Part shown: positions 55,817 to 63,025 of the stretch, one piece after another | Layout of the letters: the number at the start of each line of letters is the position of its first letter | Position numbering within the stretch: position 1 is the first letter of the stretch | Origin: Herbinix luporum | GTDB taxonomy: Bacteria > Bacillota > Clostridia > Lachnospirales > Lachnospiraceae | Length of the DNA stretch: 64,000 bases | Reading direction: 5' to 3' | Assembly (NCBI RefSeq): GCF_900070325.1 | Contig: NZ_LN879430.1 | Coordinates: forward strand, 1,977,379 to 2,041,378 | Made by a program: the position numbers and the translations under genes | Notes under the pieces: generated by a model | Told to the model about the DNA's origin: nothing | Database searches by the model: none | What the model saw: only the letters and a program-made list of their open reading frames with translations

Positions 55817-56545
55817 ATGAAAAGAAGAAGAAAAGATGATTTTAAATATGGAATAAAACGGGGGCTGCCTATCGCCCTTGGATATATCCCCGTTTCATTT
55901 ACTTTTGGGCTTATGGCTGTTTCAGGAGGAATCCCTGTCTGGATGGCTGTTTTTATTTCCTTATCTAATCTAACCTCTGCAGGACAGTTTGCAGGAACTA
56001 ATCTGATTATAGGGGGAGCCGGTTATTTAGAAATTATATTAACAACATTTATTATTAACATCCGCTATATGTTAATGTCACTTTCATTGACCCAAAAGCT
56101 AGATAGCAGCATCACTTTCCCTAAACGGTTTATAATCGGTTACGGTATAACAGATGAGATATTTACTGTTGCCTCAGTGGAAGAAACCTCCCTTACATTT
56201 CCTTATTTTATCGGTCTTATAATAGGACCTGTCCTTGGTTGGACAAGCGGTACGGCTCTTGGGGCTATCATCTGTTCTGCCTTGCCGGAAAGTTTAGGGA
56301 GTGCCATGGGCATAGCATTATACGGAATGTTTATTGCTATTGTTCTTCCTGTAGCTAAAAAATCAAAACCTGTAATAATAACAGTTGCAATATCTGTAAT
56401 AGCTATCTGTATTCTTAAATATATACCAATATTTAAGGCCATATCATCCGGTTTTCGTGTTATTATTGCAACTATTATCGGTGCCGGAATCTCAGCTTTT
56501 CTTTTTCCTATTGAAGAAAATCCCGGTACAGAACATAAAGATTAA
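55817..56545 (+). CDS. azlC: Branched-chain amino acid exporter subunit AzlC
   Basis: AzlC with AzlD exports branched-chain amino acids. The 242-residue protein has seven to eight membrane segments and the family opening GIKRGLPIALGYIPVSFTFGLMAV and SLSNLTSAGQFAGTNLI. The azlD gene follows after 14 bp. The ribosome site is weak (TGGAGA). The export function complements the ilv and leu genes elsewhere in the window. Confidence 0.9.
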   Translation: MKRRRKDDFKYGIKRGLPIALGYIPVSFTFGLMAVSGGIPVWMAVFISLSNLTSAGQFAGTNLIIGGAGYLEIILTTFIINIRYMLMSLSLTQKLDSSITFPKRFIIGYGITDEIFTVASVEETSLTFPYFIGLIIGPVLGWTSGTALGAIICSALPESLGSAMGIALYGMFIAIVLPVAKKSKPVIITVAISVIAICILKYIPIFKAISSGFRVIIATIIGAGISAFLFPIEENPGTEHKD

Positions 56546-56559
56546 GGAGAAATTGACCA

Positions 56560-56868
56560 ATGAATTTAAAATACGCCTTTATATCAGTTATTCTTATGGC
56601 AATGGTAACCTATATACCCAGGGTTCTTCCTATCGTAATATTTCGAAAAGAAATTAAATCTAAATATATAAAATCTTTTTTACATTACGTGCCCTTTGCA
56701 GTATTAGGAGCCTTAACCTTTCCCGATATTTTTTATTCCACGGGAAATATTGCCACAGCTATATGTGGCACAATTGTTGCACTTTTCTTGGCATATAAGG
56801 AAAAAAGCTTAGTTGTGGTTGCTATTGGAGCAATCCTTACAGTTTACCTTGCCGGATTTATATTTTAA
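56560..56868 (+). CDS. azlD: Branched-chain amino acid exporter subunit AzlD
   Basis: The 102-residue protein has four membrane segments with the AzlD pattern TYIPRVLPIVIFRKEI, SFLHYVPFAVLGALTFPDIF and LFLAYKEKSLVVVAIGA. It is translated from AAGGAG and should form the complex with AzlC, its upstream neighbour. Confidence 0.9.
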   Translation: MNLKYAFISVILMAMVTYIPRVLPIVIFRKEIKSKYIKSFLHYVPFAVLGALTFPDIFYSTGNIATAICGTIVALFLAYKEKSLVVVAIGAILTVYLAGFIF

Positions 56869-56870
56869 AA

Positions 56871-56940
56871 GTACCAGGTACTGTTAGCAAACTGCGAACA
56901 ACCTGTTCATAATTTGCTAACAGTACCTGGTACCTTTTTT
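56871..56940. terminator. Long three-tier hairpin, terminator or REP-like element
   Basis: A perfect 21-bp stem (56871-56891 with 56913-56933) beginning GTACCAGGTACTGTTAGC encloses a second small hairpin (GAACA/TGTTC). TTTTTT follows. It lies between convergent azlD and the TraX-like gene, whose stop codon overlaps its right end. The nested GGTAC motifs recall repetitive extragenic elements. Confidence 0.75.
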
Positions 56941-57913
56941 AAATAAAATAACAAATCAGATATAATGCTAATAAATGAAGGGGATAGAAAAAATAAAATT
57001 CATATTTTAAATTAAGGCCACGTTCACCCTTATAGGCTCTTACAAAAAATATATTAAATAATGCTGCCAGCTCAATTATTGATATAAAACATAAGGTGAT
57101 AGCTCCTGCCAACACTGATTTAACATAGGAATTTCGAAAGTAATACATAATCACTATGGTAAGGACCCCAAATCCTGCATAATCAGTCTGAAGAATCTGA
57201 GCCAGGATCATGCCGACTGCTAATACCAGAATATCGGCAAAGTATATACTCCACTTTTGATTTCTTTTACTAAGTATCAAGTAGAGTATTACCATTATTA
57301 AACTTAATAGGGCAGCTATAATTATTAAGACACTATATTCGTACTTGATTATGCCTGAAAATGTATATGTCAGTGTACATCCGGCTGCTATTGCTCCTGC
57401 CACAGCCAATATTGGCAGCCAATTCTTTTCCTTTCCCTTTTCATCTATCAAGCTGAATGCTTGCAATACCAGCAGGCCAATTAATAGGGTAAAGAATACA
57501 TTTTGATGGCTTTTCTCAAAGAAAGTATTATAAAAAGCTAAATCAAATGGGATTTCAGATATTAATGCAAATATAAAAAGCCGAAGGGCATACTTCCACC
57601 GATTGCTGGTATGTTGAAATCCTTCTATTAGCAAAAAGCAAAATATAGGAAAAGCAAGTCTACCTATTATTCTAAATGCACCATATGAGAATATCAAAGA
57701 AGAATTCTGGGCAAAAAAATCTTTCATCCTCTCAAAATCATTGGGGTCTATTTTATCCAGCCCTTTTATCTGTAACATTTTATTTATTATTGTGGCAGCT
57801 GAATGATCTAAAAACATTGTAATAATTGCAATAATTTTTAAGGTGCTGCCACTGATACCCTTGCCCTGTTTATCACTGGTAAATCCATATCTTACCGAAC
57901 TATTCCTTTTCAT
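56939..57913 (-). CDS. TraX-like membrane protein
   Basis: The 324-residue protein has about nine membrane segments and the TraX family signature: TLKIIAIITMFLDHSAATI near residue 25, GRLAFPIFCFLLIEGFQHT and LFIFALISEIPFDLAFY. F-plasmid TraX acetylates pilin, but chromosomal homologues in firmicutes are common and of unknown role; membrane acyl transfer is an inference. The start follows GGAGG with 5-nt spacing. Confidence 0.85.
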   Translation of the reverse strand: MKRNSSVRYGFTSDKQGKGISGSTLKIIAIITMFLDHSAATIINKMLQIKGLDKIDPNDFERMKDFFAQNSSLIFSYGAFRIIGRLAFPIFCFLLIEGFQHTSNRWKYALRLFIFALISEIPFDLAFYNTFFEKSHQNVFFTLLIGLLVLQAFSLIDEKGKEKNWLPILAVAGAIAAGCTLTYTFSGIIKYEYSVLIIIAALLSLIMVILYLILSKRNQKWSIYFADILVLAVGMILAQILQTDYAGFGVLTIVIMYYFRNSYVKSVLAGAITLCFISIIELAALFNIFFVRAYKGERGLNLKYEFYFFYPLHLLALYLICYFI

Positions 57914-58006
57914 CCATACCTCCGGTTATTCTTAAGTCATATCAGATTTAATGTGTATATTTTCTATGTATACTTACCTATAATCTACAATGTATACAAG
58001 GCTCCT

Positions 58007-58807
58007 TTAAAGCATAAATTTTTCTATAACATGGGCTACTCCATCCTCTTCATTTGATAAGGTAATATAATCAGCTACTGCTTTTACATCCTCCGTTGCA
58101 TTGGCCATAGCCACACCCAAGCCTGCATATTGTATCATTGCAATATCATTTCCGGCATCCCCTACAGATATGACTTCTTCCGCTTTTATACCTAGCTCCT
58201 TGGCAATAATAGATACCCCTGCTCCTTTATTAACACTCTTATCTAAAAATTCTAAGAAAATAGGGGCACTTCTTAGTATTGAGTATTTATCCTTAACCCA
58301 TTGGGGAATAAGGGGAATAATACTGTCTAATTTTTTAGGGTCATCTATCAACATTACCTTAACAATTTTAGTAGAAGTATCCACATCCTCTACCGGGCCT
58401 TCAACAACAGGAATTTTATTTATGCTTGATTCTATTCCGGTATATGGATTATTCTTTGGGGTAAGTACGCTGCTTTCAGTAAGGGCATGGATATTTACCC
58501 CCAGCTGTTTACTTACTTCATATAACTCTTTATAGGAATCCAGGGATAAGGGCTTATCATATAGAATTTTATCTCCCTTGGTATTTTGAACTAAAGCTCC
58601 GTTATAAGTAACCACATAATTATCATCATCAAGCAAATCTAACATCTCAATATAAGGAATTATACCCCGTAAGGGTCTTCCGGTAGCCAGTACAATTTTT
58701 TTACCCATTTCCTTTAATTTGCTTATATTTTCACGGCATCTTTTTGATATTTCCTTTTTTTCGTTTAGGATTGTACCGTCCATATCTACTGCTATTAATT
58801 TGTACAT
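58007..58807 (-). CDS. Cof-type HAD phosphatase
   Basis: The 266-residue protein has the HAD nucleophile motif DMDGTIL (Asp8, Asp10) and the C-terminal VGDAGNDIAMIQYAGLGVAM, with a C2 cap domain between, as in the Cof/YidA sugar-phosphatase group. The exact substrate is unknown. It lies 76 bp downstream of the truncated acyl-protein synthetase gene on the same strand. Confidence 0.9.
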   Translation of the reverse strand: MYKLIAVDMDGTILNEKKEISKRCRENISKLKEMGKKIVLATGRPLRGIIPYIEMLDLLDDDNYVVTYNGALVQNTKGDKILYDKPLSLDSYKELYEVSKQLGVNIHALTESSVLTPKNNPYTGIESSINKIPVVEGPVEDVDTSTKIVKVMLIDDPKKLDSIIPLIPQWVKDKYSILRSAPIFLEFLDKSVNKGAGVSIIAKELGIKAEEVISVGDAGNDIAMIQYAGLGVAMANATEDVKAVADYITLSNEEDGVAHVIEKFML

Positions 58808-58883
58808 ACAAGCCTCCTGTTTCTGTAAGTGATAGTCTAGATAAAGAAAGATGTCTATATTCTATATCACTTAGTTAATTAAA

Positions 58884-59444
58884 TCAAATCAAAGCTTTTT
58901 TTAAACCCTTTATATCAAGCCGGTATTCTCCCTTTATATATTTTAGGGCATACTCCCTCTTTAAGGCAGGGGCAAAAAAAGTAGCCCCCAATGCTGTTTT
59001 TGATACAACTGTGTGATTGCTCTTATTAGGCTCATAACCTAGCATAATATAATTAGTTGGCTTTGGGGATAGAAGCTTGTGGTAGCCGGCAGTTGCCATA
59101 ACCATATGAAAACCATAATACAAAGCTTTGCCATCAAAACCTATATGACTTTTCTTTCCCTTGGTTCCGGAAGAAGTGGCCTTGATTAACATCTTTTTAT
59201 CAGCTATTGATTTCATGGTATGCTTCTTTAGGTATAATGTGGGTATAGGAGGTATTTTATACAAATCAGATATCTTTCGTATATCCTTGGGATTATAATT
59301 CTTGGCATTAAGAATTTTCGAATATTCCTTACAATGCATTCTATGAAAATTAATATTTTTCTTAACAGCCCTTATAAAAAGCGGATCTGTTTCCTCATGA
59401 TTATAGAGGTCTCCAAATTTAAATAAGTCCTTTATGTAATCCAT
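58884..59444 (-). pseudogene. Truncated LuxE-like acyl-protein synthetase
   Basis: The 186-residue product has the LuxE-family N-terminal part: NINFHRMHCKEYSKIL, IPPIPTLYLKKH and the adenylate-forming loop ATSSGTKGKKSH. LuxE proteins are roughly 360 residues; here the frame ends at KGLKKALI just after a run of seven A. The downstream 76 bp before the HAD gene do not continue the protein in any frame I checked. The active half is lost, so it is probably a remnant. Start follows TGGTGG. Confidence 0.65.
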
Positions 59445-59637
59445 ATTTACCACCAATCTTTTTTTGCGCCCTTTCGATAAATTAATATTATTTCGTACAA
59501 TTTATGACATCAATAATACTATAACATAATTATGTTTTTACTAGAATATTTTTCAAAGCAACATTGTTATATATTATATAAAATTAGATCTACTATTCAT
59601 AATATATAAAAAATCAATATAAATTCCTTAAAAATTA

Positions 59638-59666
59638 TTGAATTTTATGTAATACTATGTTTTAAT
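59638..59666 (+). promoter_or_regulatory. Possible promoter of the EF-Tu/L12 lipoprotein gene
   Basis: TTGAAT (59638-59643) and TTTAAT (59661-59666) are separated by 17 bp, about 50 bp before the start codon. Confidence 0.4.
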
Positions 59667-59717
59667 AAGGATAATATTATCGAAAATCTTAACTTTTTTA
59701 AGCAAAGGAGATGGAGT

Positions 59718-60668
59718 ATGAAAGAAAGGAAAATATACATACTGTTTTCATTTATAATGCTCTTAATGTTAACCGGATGTAATAAAAAAAATAATCTTAT
59801 CAGTAAAGATTTTTTAATGCAAATAGAAGAAACTTATTCAATCTCAGGCAAAGGTGCCGTAGCTACAGGAAAAATCCTCTCCGGATATATATCGACCAAT
59901 GCAGTGGTTGATATAGTCGGCCTAAGAGATGAAGCAAAAAGTGCCAAAGTTGGCAGTATAAGAATTTCAGATAAACGTAAAGATACCGCAAAAGCAGGTG
60001 ATACGGTATCTATTCTTCTTAACAATATAGAAGAATCCGATGTGGAAAGAGGACAGGTGCTGGCAGCTAAAGGAACAATTTCCGCCCATAATACTTTTTA
60101 TGCGGATTTGACTTTTACAGCAAATGATTCAGAGGATTTCTTTAAAAACGGTAAACTTGATGCACTTTGCTACTTCTTTACTACAGATTCAACAGCTATT
60201 TTATATTATAACTATGATGATATTGATGAAAATGGCTGTGTACCTGTACAGGCGAAAATGGTGGCAAAGCTACCTATGAAGGTGGGCACACCCTTTATGG
60301 TACAGGTGGATGGTGAAGAAATAGCAATGGGTAAGGTAACTGCCGTAGATGTAGACATTGATATTGATACTGTCCTAGAATGGAACTTAGAGAATGTTAA
60401 TGAAGAAGATAGTGATGAAGAAGGTCCATTCTCTTTTATAGGTAAGGGAAATGTAAATATTACTCTTGTAGAAGTAGGTGATCGGAAAGTAAATCTTATT
60501 AAGGATATCCGTGAGATTACCGGTTTAGAAATTAAAGAGGCAAAAAAGCTTGTTGATGAAGCTCCTTCTCTTATCATAGAAAATATAACAAAAGAAGAGG
60601 CAGCACTTATCAAAGAACAGCTAGAAAGCCAAGGGGCTACTGTAGAAATAACAAATTATGATGGATAA
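59718..60668 (+). CDS. Lipoprotein with EF-Tu domain II/III-like and ribosomal L7/L12 C-terminal domains
   Basis: The 316-residue protein has a lipoprotein signal with lipobox LTGC (Cys21). Residues 32 to about 110 read as EF-Tu domain II: FLMQIEETYSISGKGAVATG, then VDIVGL and AGDTVSILLNNIEESDVERG. GTISAHNTFYADLTF (about 118-132) matches the start of EF-Tu domain III. There is no GTPase domain. An acidic linker leads to residues 246-314, which match the L7/L12 C-terminal domain (VNLIKDIREITGLEIKEAKK, LVDEAP, KEEAALIKEQLESQGATVEI). The parts are from the translation apparatus but the signal predicts an extracytoplasmic location. The gene stands alone. Function unknown. Confidence 0.85.
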   Translation: MKERKIYILFSFIMLLMLTGCNKKNNLISKDFLMQIEETYSISGKGAVATGKILSGYISTNAVVDIVGLRDEAKSAKVGSIRISDKRKDTAKAGDTVSILLNNIEESDVERGQVLAAKGTISAHNTFYADLTFTANDSEDFFKNGKLDALCYFFTTDSTAILYYNYDDIDENGCVPVQAKMVAKLPMKVGTPFMVQVDGEEIAMGKVTAVDVDIDIDTVLEWNLENVNEEDSDEEGPFSFIGKGNVNITLVEVGDRKVNLIKDIREITGLEIKEAKKLVDEAPSLIIENITKEEAALIKEQLESQGATVEITNYDG

Positions 60669-60676
60669 TTTATAAT

Positions 60677-60721
60677 GGCTCTAAGTCTAGTAAACCTAGA
60701 CCTAGAGCCTTAAACTTTTTT
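60677..60721 (+). terminator. Terminator of the EF-Tu/L12 lipoprotein gene
   Basis: A 14-bp stem with one mismatch (60677-60690 with 60696-60709; GGCTCTA/TAGAGCC) is followed by TTAAACTTTTTT. Confidence 0.85.
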
Positions 60722-60915
60722 GGTAGCAGAATATTTTAATTCTATCTTTTTTTACTGCCAAAAACTAAAATTGGAATTTTCCTTCCTGAAGTAAAATAGC
60801 AGTATTCCCCCTTTTTCTCCCATTAGACAGTATCTTATGAAAATGTTACTATATCAAAGTCACGCAACTTATAATGGTCTTTTTTAACACTAAAATCATT
60901 TCCATTTTTTGTTCG

Positions 60916-60943
60916 TTGACAATAATTACTATACAAATATAAT
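60916..60943 (+). promoter_or_regulatory. Promoter of the metallo-beta-lactamase gene
   Basis: TTGACA (60916-60921) and TATAAT (60938-60943) are separated by 16 bp, 32 bp before the start codon. Confidence 0.75.
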
Positions 60944-60975
60944 GTACTGTAAAATGGTATTTAAAGGAGGAATTT

Positions 60976-62295
60976 ATGAAAAAATTTATACTATGGATAC
61001 TAATTACAGCCGTATTTCTATCAACCGGATGTTCATATATTGAGCATACTCAAGGAGCAGATGATAAAAAAAATCATCTGGAAAATGAGATTACACCAGA
61101 AGATTCAGTTGACAGCGGCAAATCTCATGACAAGAATAATTTGGCTTCACCAGATAATAAAACATCACAATCAGAGGATACTTCCAAACAAGAAGATACT
61201 AATCCTAAGTCCCAAGAAACTGATACTTCAGAAGATCCAGAAGCAGAAAGTTCAATACTAAAATTACATATTATAGACGTAGGTCAAGGTGATTCTATAT
61301 TAATAGAATCAAATAATAAGTATATGCTTGTTGACGGGGGCGAAAGGGACCAAGGGAAGGTAGTTGTCAATTATTTAGAAAAAATCGGTGTTAAAAAACT
61401 GGATTATTTGATTGCTACTCACCCCCATAGTGACCATATCGGCGGACTTGCACAAGTAATTGACAACTTTAAAATAGGTAGAATTATAATGCCAAACGTT
61501 GTTCATACTTCAAAGACTTTTGAGAACCTACTAGATACTATTGCTAATAAGGGCTTAAAGATAACTAAACCGGTAGTGGGAAATGAATATAATATAGGAA
61601 ATGCTAGCTTTATTATAATTGCTCCTAGCAGTTCCAAATATAATAATTTAAATGATTATAGTGTTGGAGTTAAACTGCAAAACGGTAATAATTCCTTTGT
61701 TTTAACCGGTGACGCTGAGATTAAATCAGAAAATGAGATGTTGAAAACCGGTATTAACCTTGAGGCAGATGTCTTAAAACTGGGTCACCATGGCTCTACT
61801 ACCAGTAACAGTGATAATTTTATAGATGCAGTAAACCCCAGCATAGCCATAATAAGTGCCGGTGAAGGTAACCAATACGGTCATCCCCATGTTGAAGTTT
61901 TAGAGAATATTAAAAACAGAAATATAAAGTTGTTTAGAACCGATAAACAGGGTACAATTATTATTGAGTCAAATGGTCGTACAATTTCAGTTAATAAGGA
62001 ACCGTATGTTATTACCAGTGACGATTTAAAAGCCAAAAATCAAGCAGAGGCAAAATCTGAGCAAAAAACCCAGACAGATAAAAATACAGCAAAGTCCTCT
62101 AATACTAAGAATGAAAGCTCTACGGCAAAAGATTCGAACAATTCAAAAAATATAACTGTCCATATTACAAAAACCGGTAGCAAGTATCACCGGTCAGGCT
62201 GTAGGCATCTTAAGAGTGATATAGCAGTTACTTTAGAAGAAGCCCTTAACAAAGGATTAACTCCCTGTAAAACATGTAAACCACCGACAAACTAA
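60976..62295 (+). CDS. Exported ComEC-like metallo-beta-lactamase lipoprotein with C-terminal Cys motif
   Basis: The 439-residue protein has a lipoprotein signal (STGC, Cys19) and a low-complexity Ser/Asp/Lys linker (about 25-92). A metallo-beta-lactamase domain follows (about 94-340) with IIDVGQGDSILIE, the metal motif HPHSDH (149-154), TGDAE and LGHHGSTT. This is the ComEC/Rec2 C-terminal type, thought to be a nuclease. After a second linker the C-terminus has a short Ada-like metal site (YHRSGCRHLKS ... CKTCKPP). DNA or nucleotide handling outside the cell is plausible. A DUF3006 gene follows, a pairing often seen. Confidence 0.85.
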   Translation: MKKFILWILITAVFLSTGCSYIEHTQGADDKKNHLENEITPEDSVDSGKSHDKNNLASPDNKTSQSEDTSKQEDTNPKSQETDTSEDPEAESSILKLHIIDVGQGDSILIESNNKYMLVDGGERDQGKVVVNYLEKIGVKKLDYLIATHPHSDHIGGLAQVIDNFKIGRIIMPNVVHTSKTFENLLDTIANKGLKITKPVVGNEYNIGNASFIIIAPSSSKYNNLNDYSVGVKLQNGNNSFVLTGDAEIKSENEMLKTGINLEADVLKLGHHGSTTSNSDNFIDAVNPSIAIISAGEGNQYGHPHVEVLENIKNRNIKLFRTDKQGTIIIESNGRTISVNKEPYVITSDDLKAKNQAEAKSEQKTQTDKNTAKSSNTKNESSTAKDSNNSKNITVHITKTGSKYHRSGCRHLKSDIAVTLEEALNKGLTPCKTCKPPTN

Positions 62296-62379
62296 GGGTA
62301 TGAATTCTGTAAAAAAATTCACATGTACATACAGGCTAACTTATATATATATAAATAATTATAGAATGGGGGGCTATAT

Positions 62380-62598
62380 ATGAAAAAATATATTGTTGAT
62401 AGGTTTGAAGGGGAATATGCTGTATGCGAAAAAGAAGATTTAACCTTGGTCAATATCTTAAGATCTAAGCTGCCTGCAGAAACTAAAGAAGGAGATTGCC
62501 TTGTAGAAAAAGATGATGGAAGCTTTTATATAGATATTGAAGCTACCATGGACAGAAAACAACAAATTAGAAGAAAACTTGACAGTTTATTCGAATAA
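62380..62598 (+). CDS. DUF3006 family protein
   Basis: The 72-residue protein starts MKKYIVDRFEGEYAVCEKED and ends DIEATMDRKQQIRRKLDSLFE, the DUF3006 pattern. Members are often encoded beside exported ComEC-like hydrolases, as here (84-bp gap). Function unknown; probably a small beta-barrel followed by a helix. Start follows a GGGGGG-containing site. Confidence 0.8.
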   Translation: MKKYIVDRFEGEYAVCEKEDLTLVNILRSKLPAETKEGDCLVEKDDGSFYIDIEATMDRKQQIRRKLDSLFE

Positions 62599-62686
62599 TT
62601 TATTAATAATATTGTAATATTTGACATTTATTTGTTCTTTATGTAGAATTATCTGAAAGTAAAGTAAAAAAGCGGGAGGTTTCTAC

Positions 62687-62875
62687 ATGAAGAAGAAAAT
62701 CCTTTTATATCTTCTCCTATTTAGCCTTATGTTAATACCTTCATCCTGTGGTAAGAAAGACTGTAAGGCAGAGGGCTGTTCTGAAGAAATCTATGAGGAA
62801 GGTCTTTGTAAAAAACATTATTTTGAAAAAGCAATAAAAAAAGGCATAGAAGAAATAGGAGATCTGTTTGATTAG
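62687..62875 (+). CDS. Small Cys-rich lipoprotein-like protein
   Basis: The 62-residue protein has a hydrophobic N-terminus ending in a lipobox-like SSC (Cys21). A compact C-x4-C-x9-C-x2-H pattern (CKAEGC ... GLCKKH) follows, then a charged helix. The pattern resembles short zinc knuckles. The Pro at -3 of the lipobox is unusual, so lipidation is uncertain. Start follows GGGAGG. A terminator follows. Confidence 0.65.
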   Translation: MKKKILLYLLLFSLMLIPSSCGKKDCKAEGCSEEIYEEGLCKKHYFEKAIKKGIEEIGDLFD

Positions 62876-62887
62876 GGCAAAATAAAG

Positions 62888-62937
62888 GTATGTAAGGAAA
62901 ACTCACTAATAAGGGAATTTTCCTTACATACTTTTTT
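62888..62937 (+). terminator. Terminator after the small lipoprotein gene
   Basis: GTATGTAAGGAAAA (62888-62901) pairs with TTTTCCTTACATAC (62918-62931) and TTTTTT follows. Confidence 0.9.
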
Positions 62938-63025
62938 AAATTTTCTTAATAAAGTTAACTAGTTAAATCTTTGTGGCTATCAATTAATAAATAAGATTGA
63001 CAACTTTATCATTGTATTTAAGCAA

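Larger units (their letters stand above)
60669..60975. other. Intergenic stretch before the metallo-beta-lactamase gene
   Basis: About 307 bp with a terminator at the left and a promoter at the right. No coding signal between. Confidence 0.5.

Noticed and set aside
56939..57913. TraX-like gene as evidence of a conjugative element
   Set aside because: No other transfer gene is present, and chromosomal TraX homologues are common in firmicutes.
62999..63025. Possible small gene after SbcC
   Set aside because: The stretch is too short and has no start signal.
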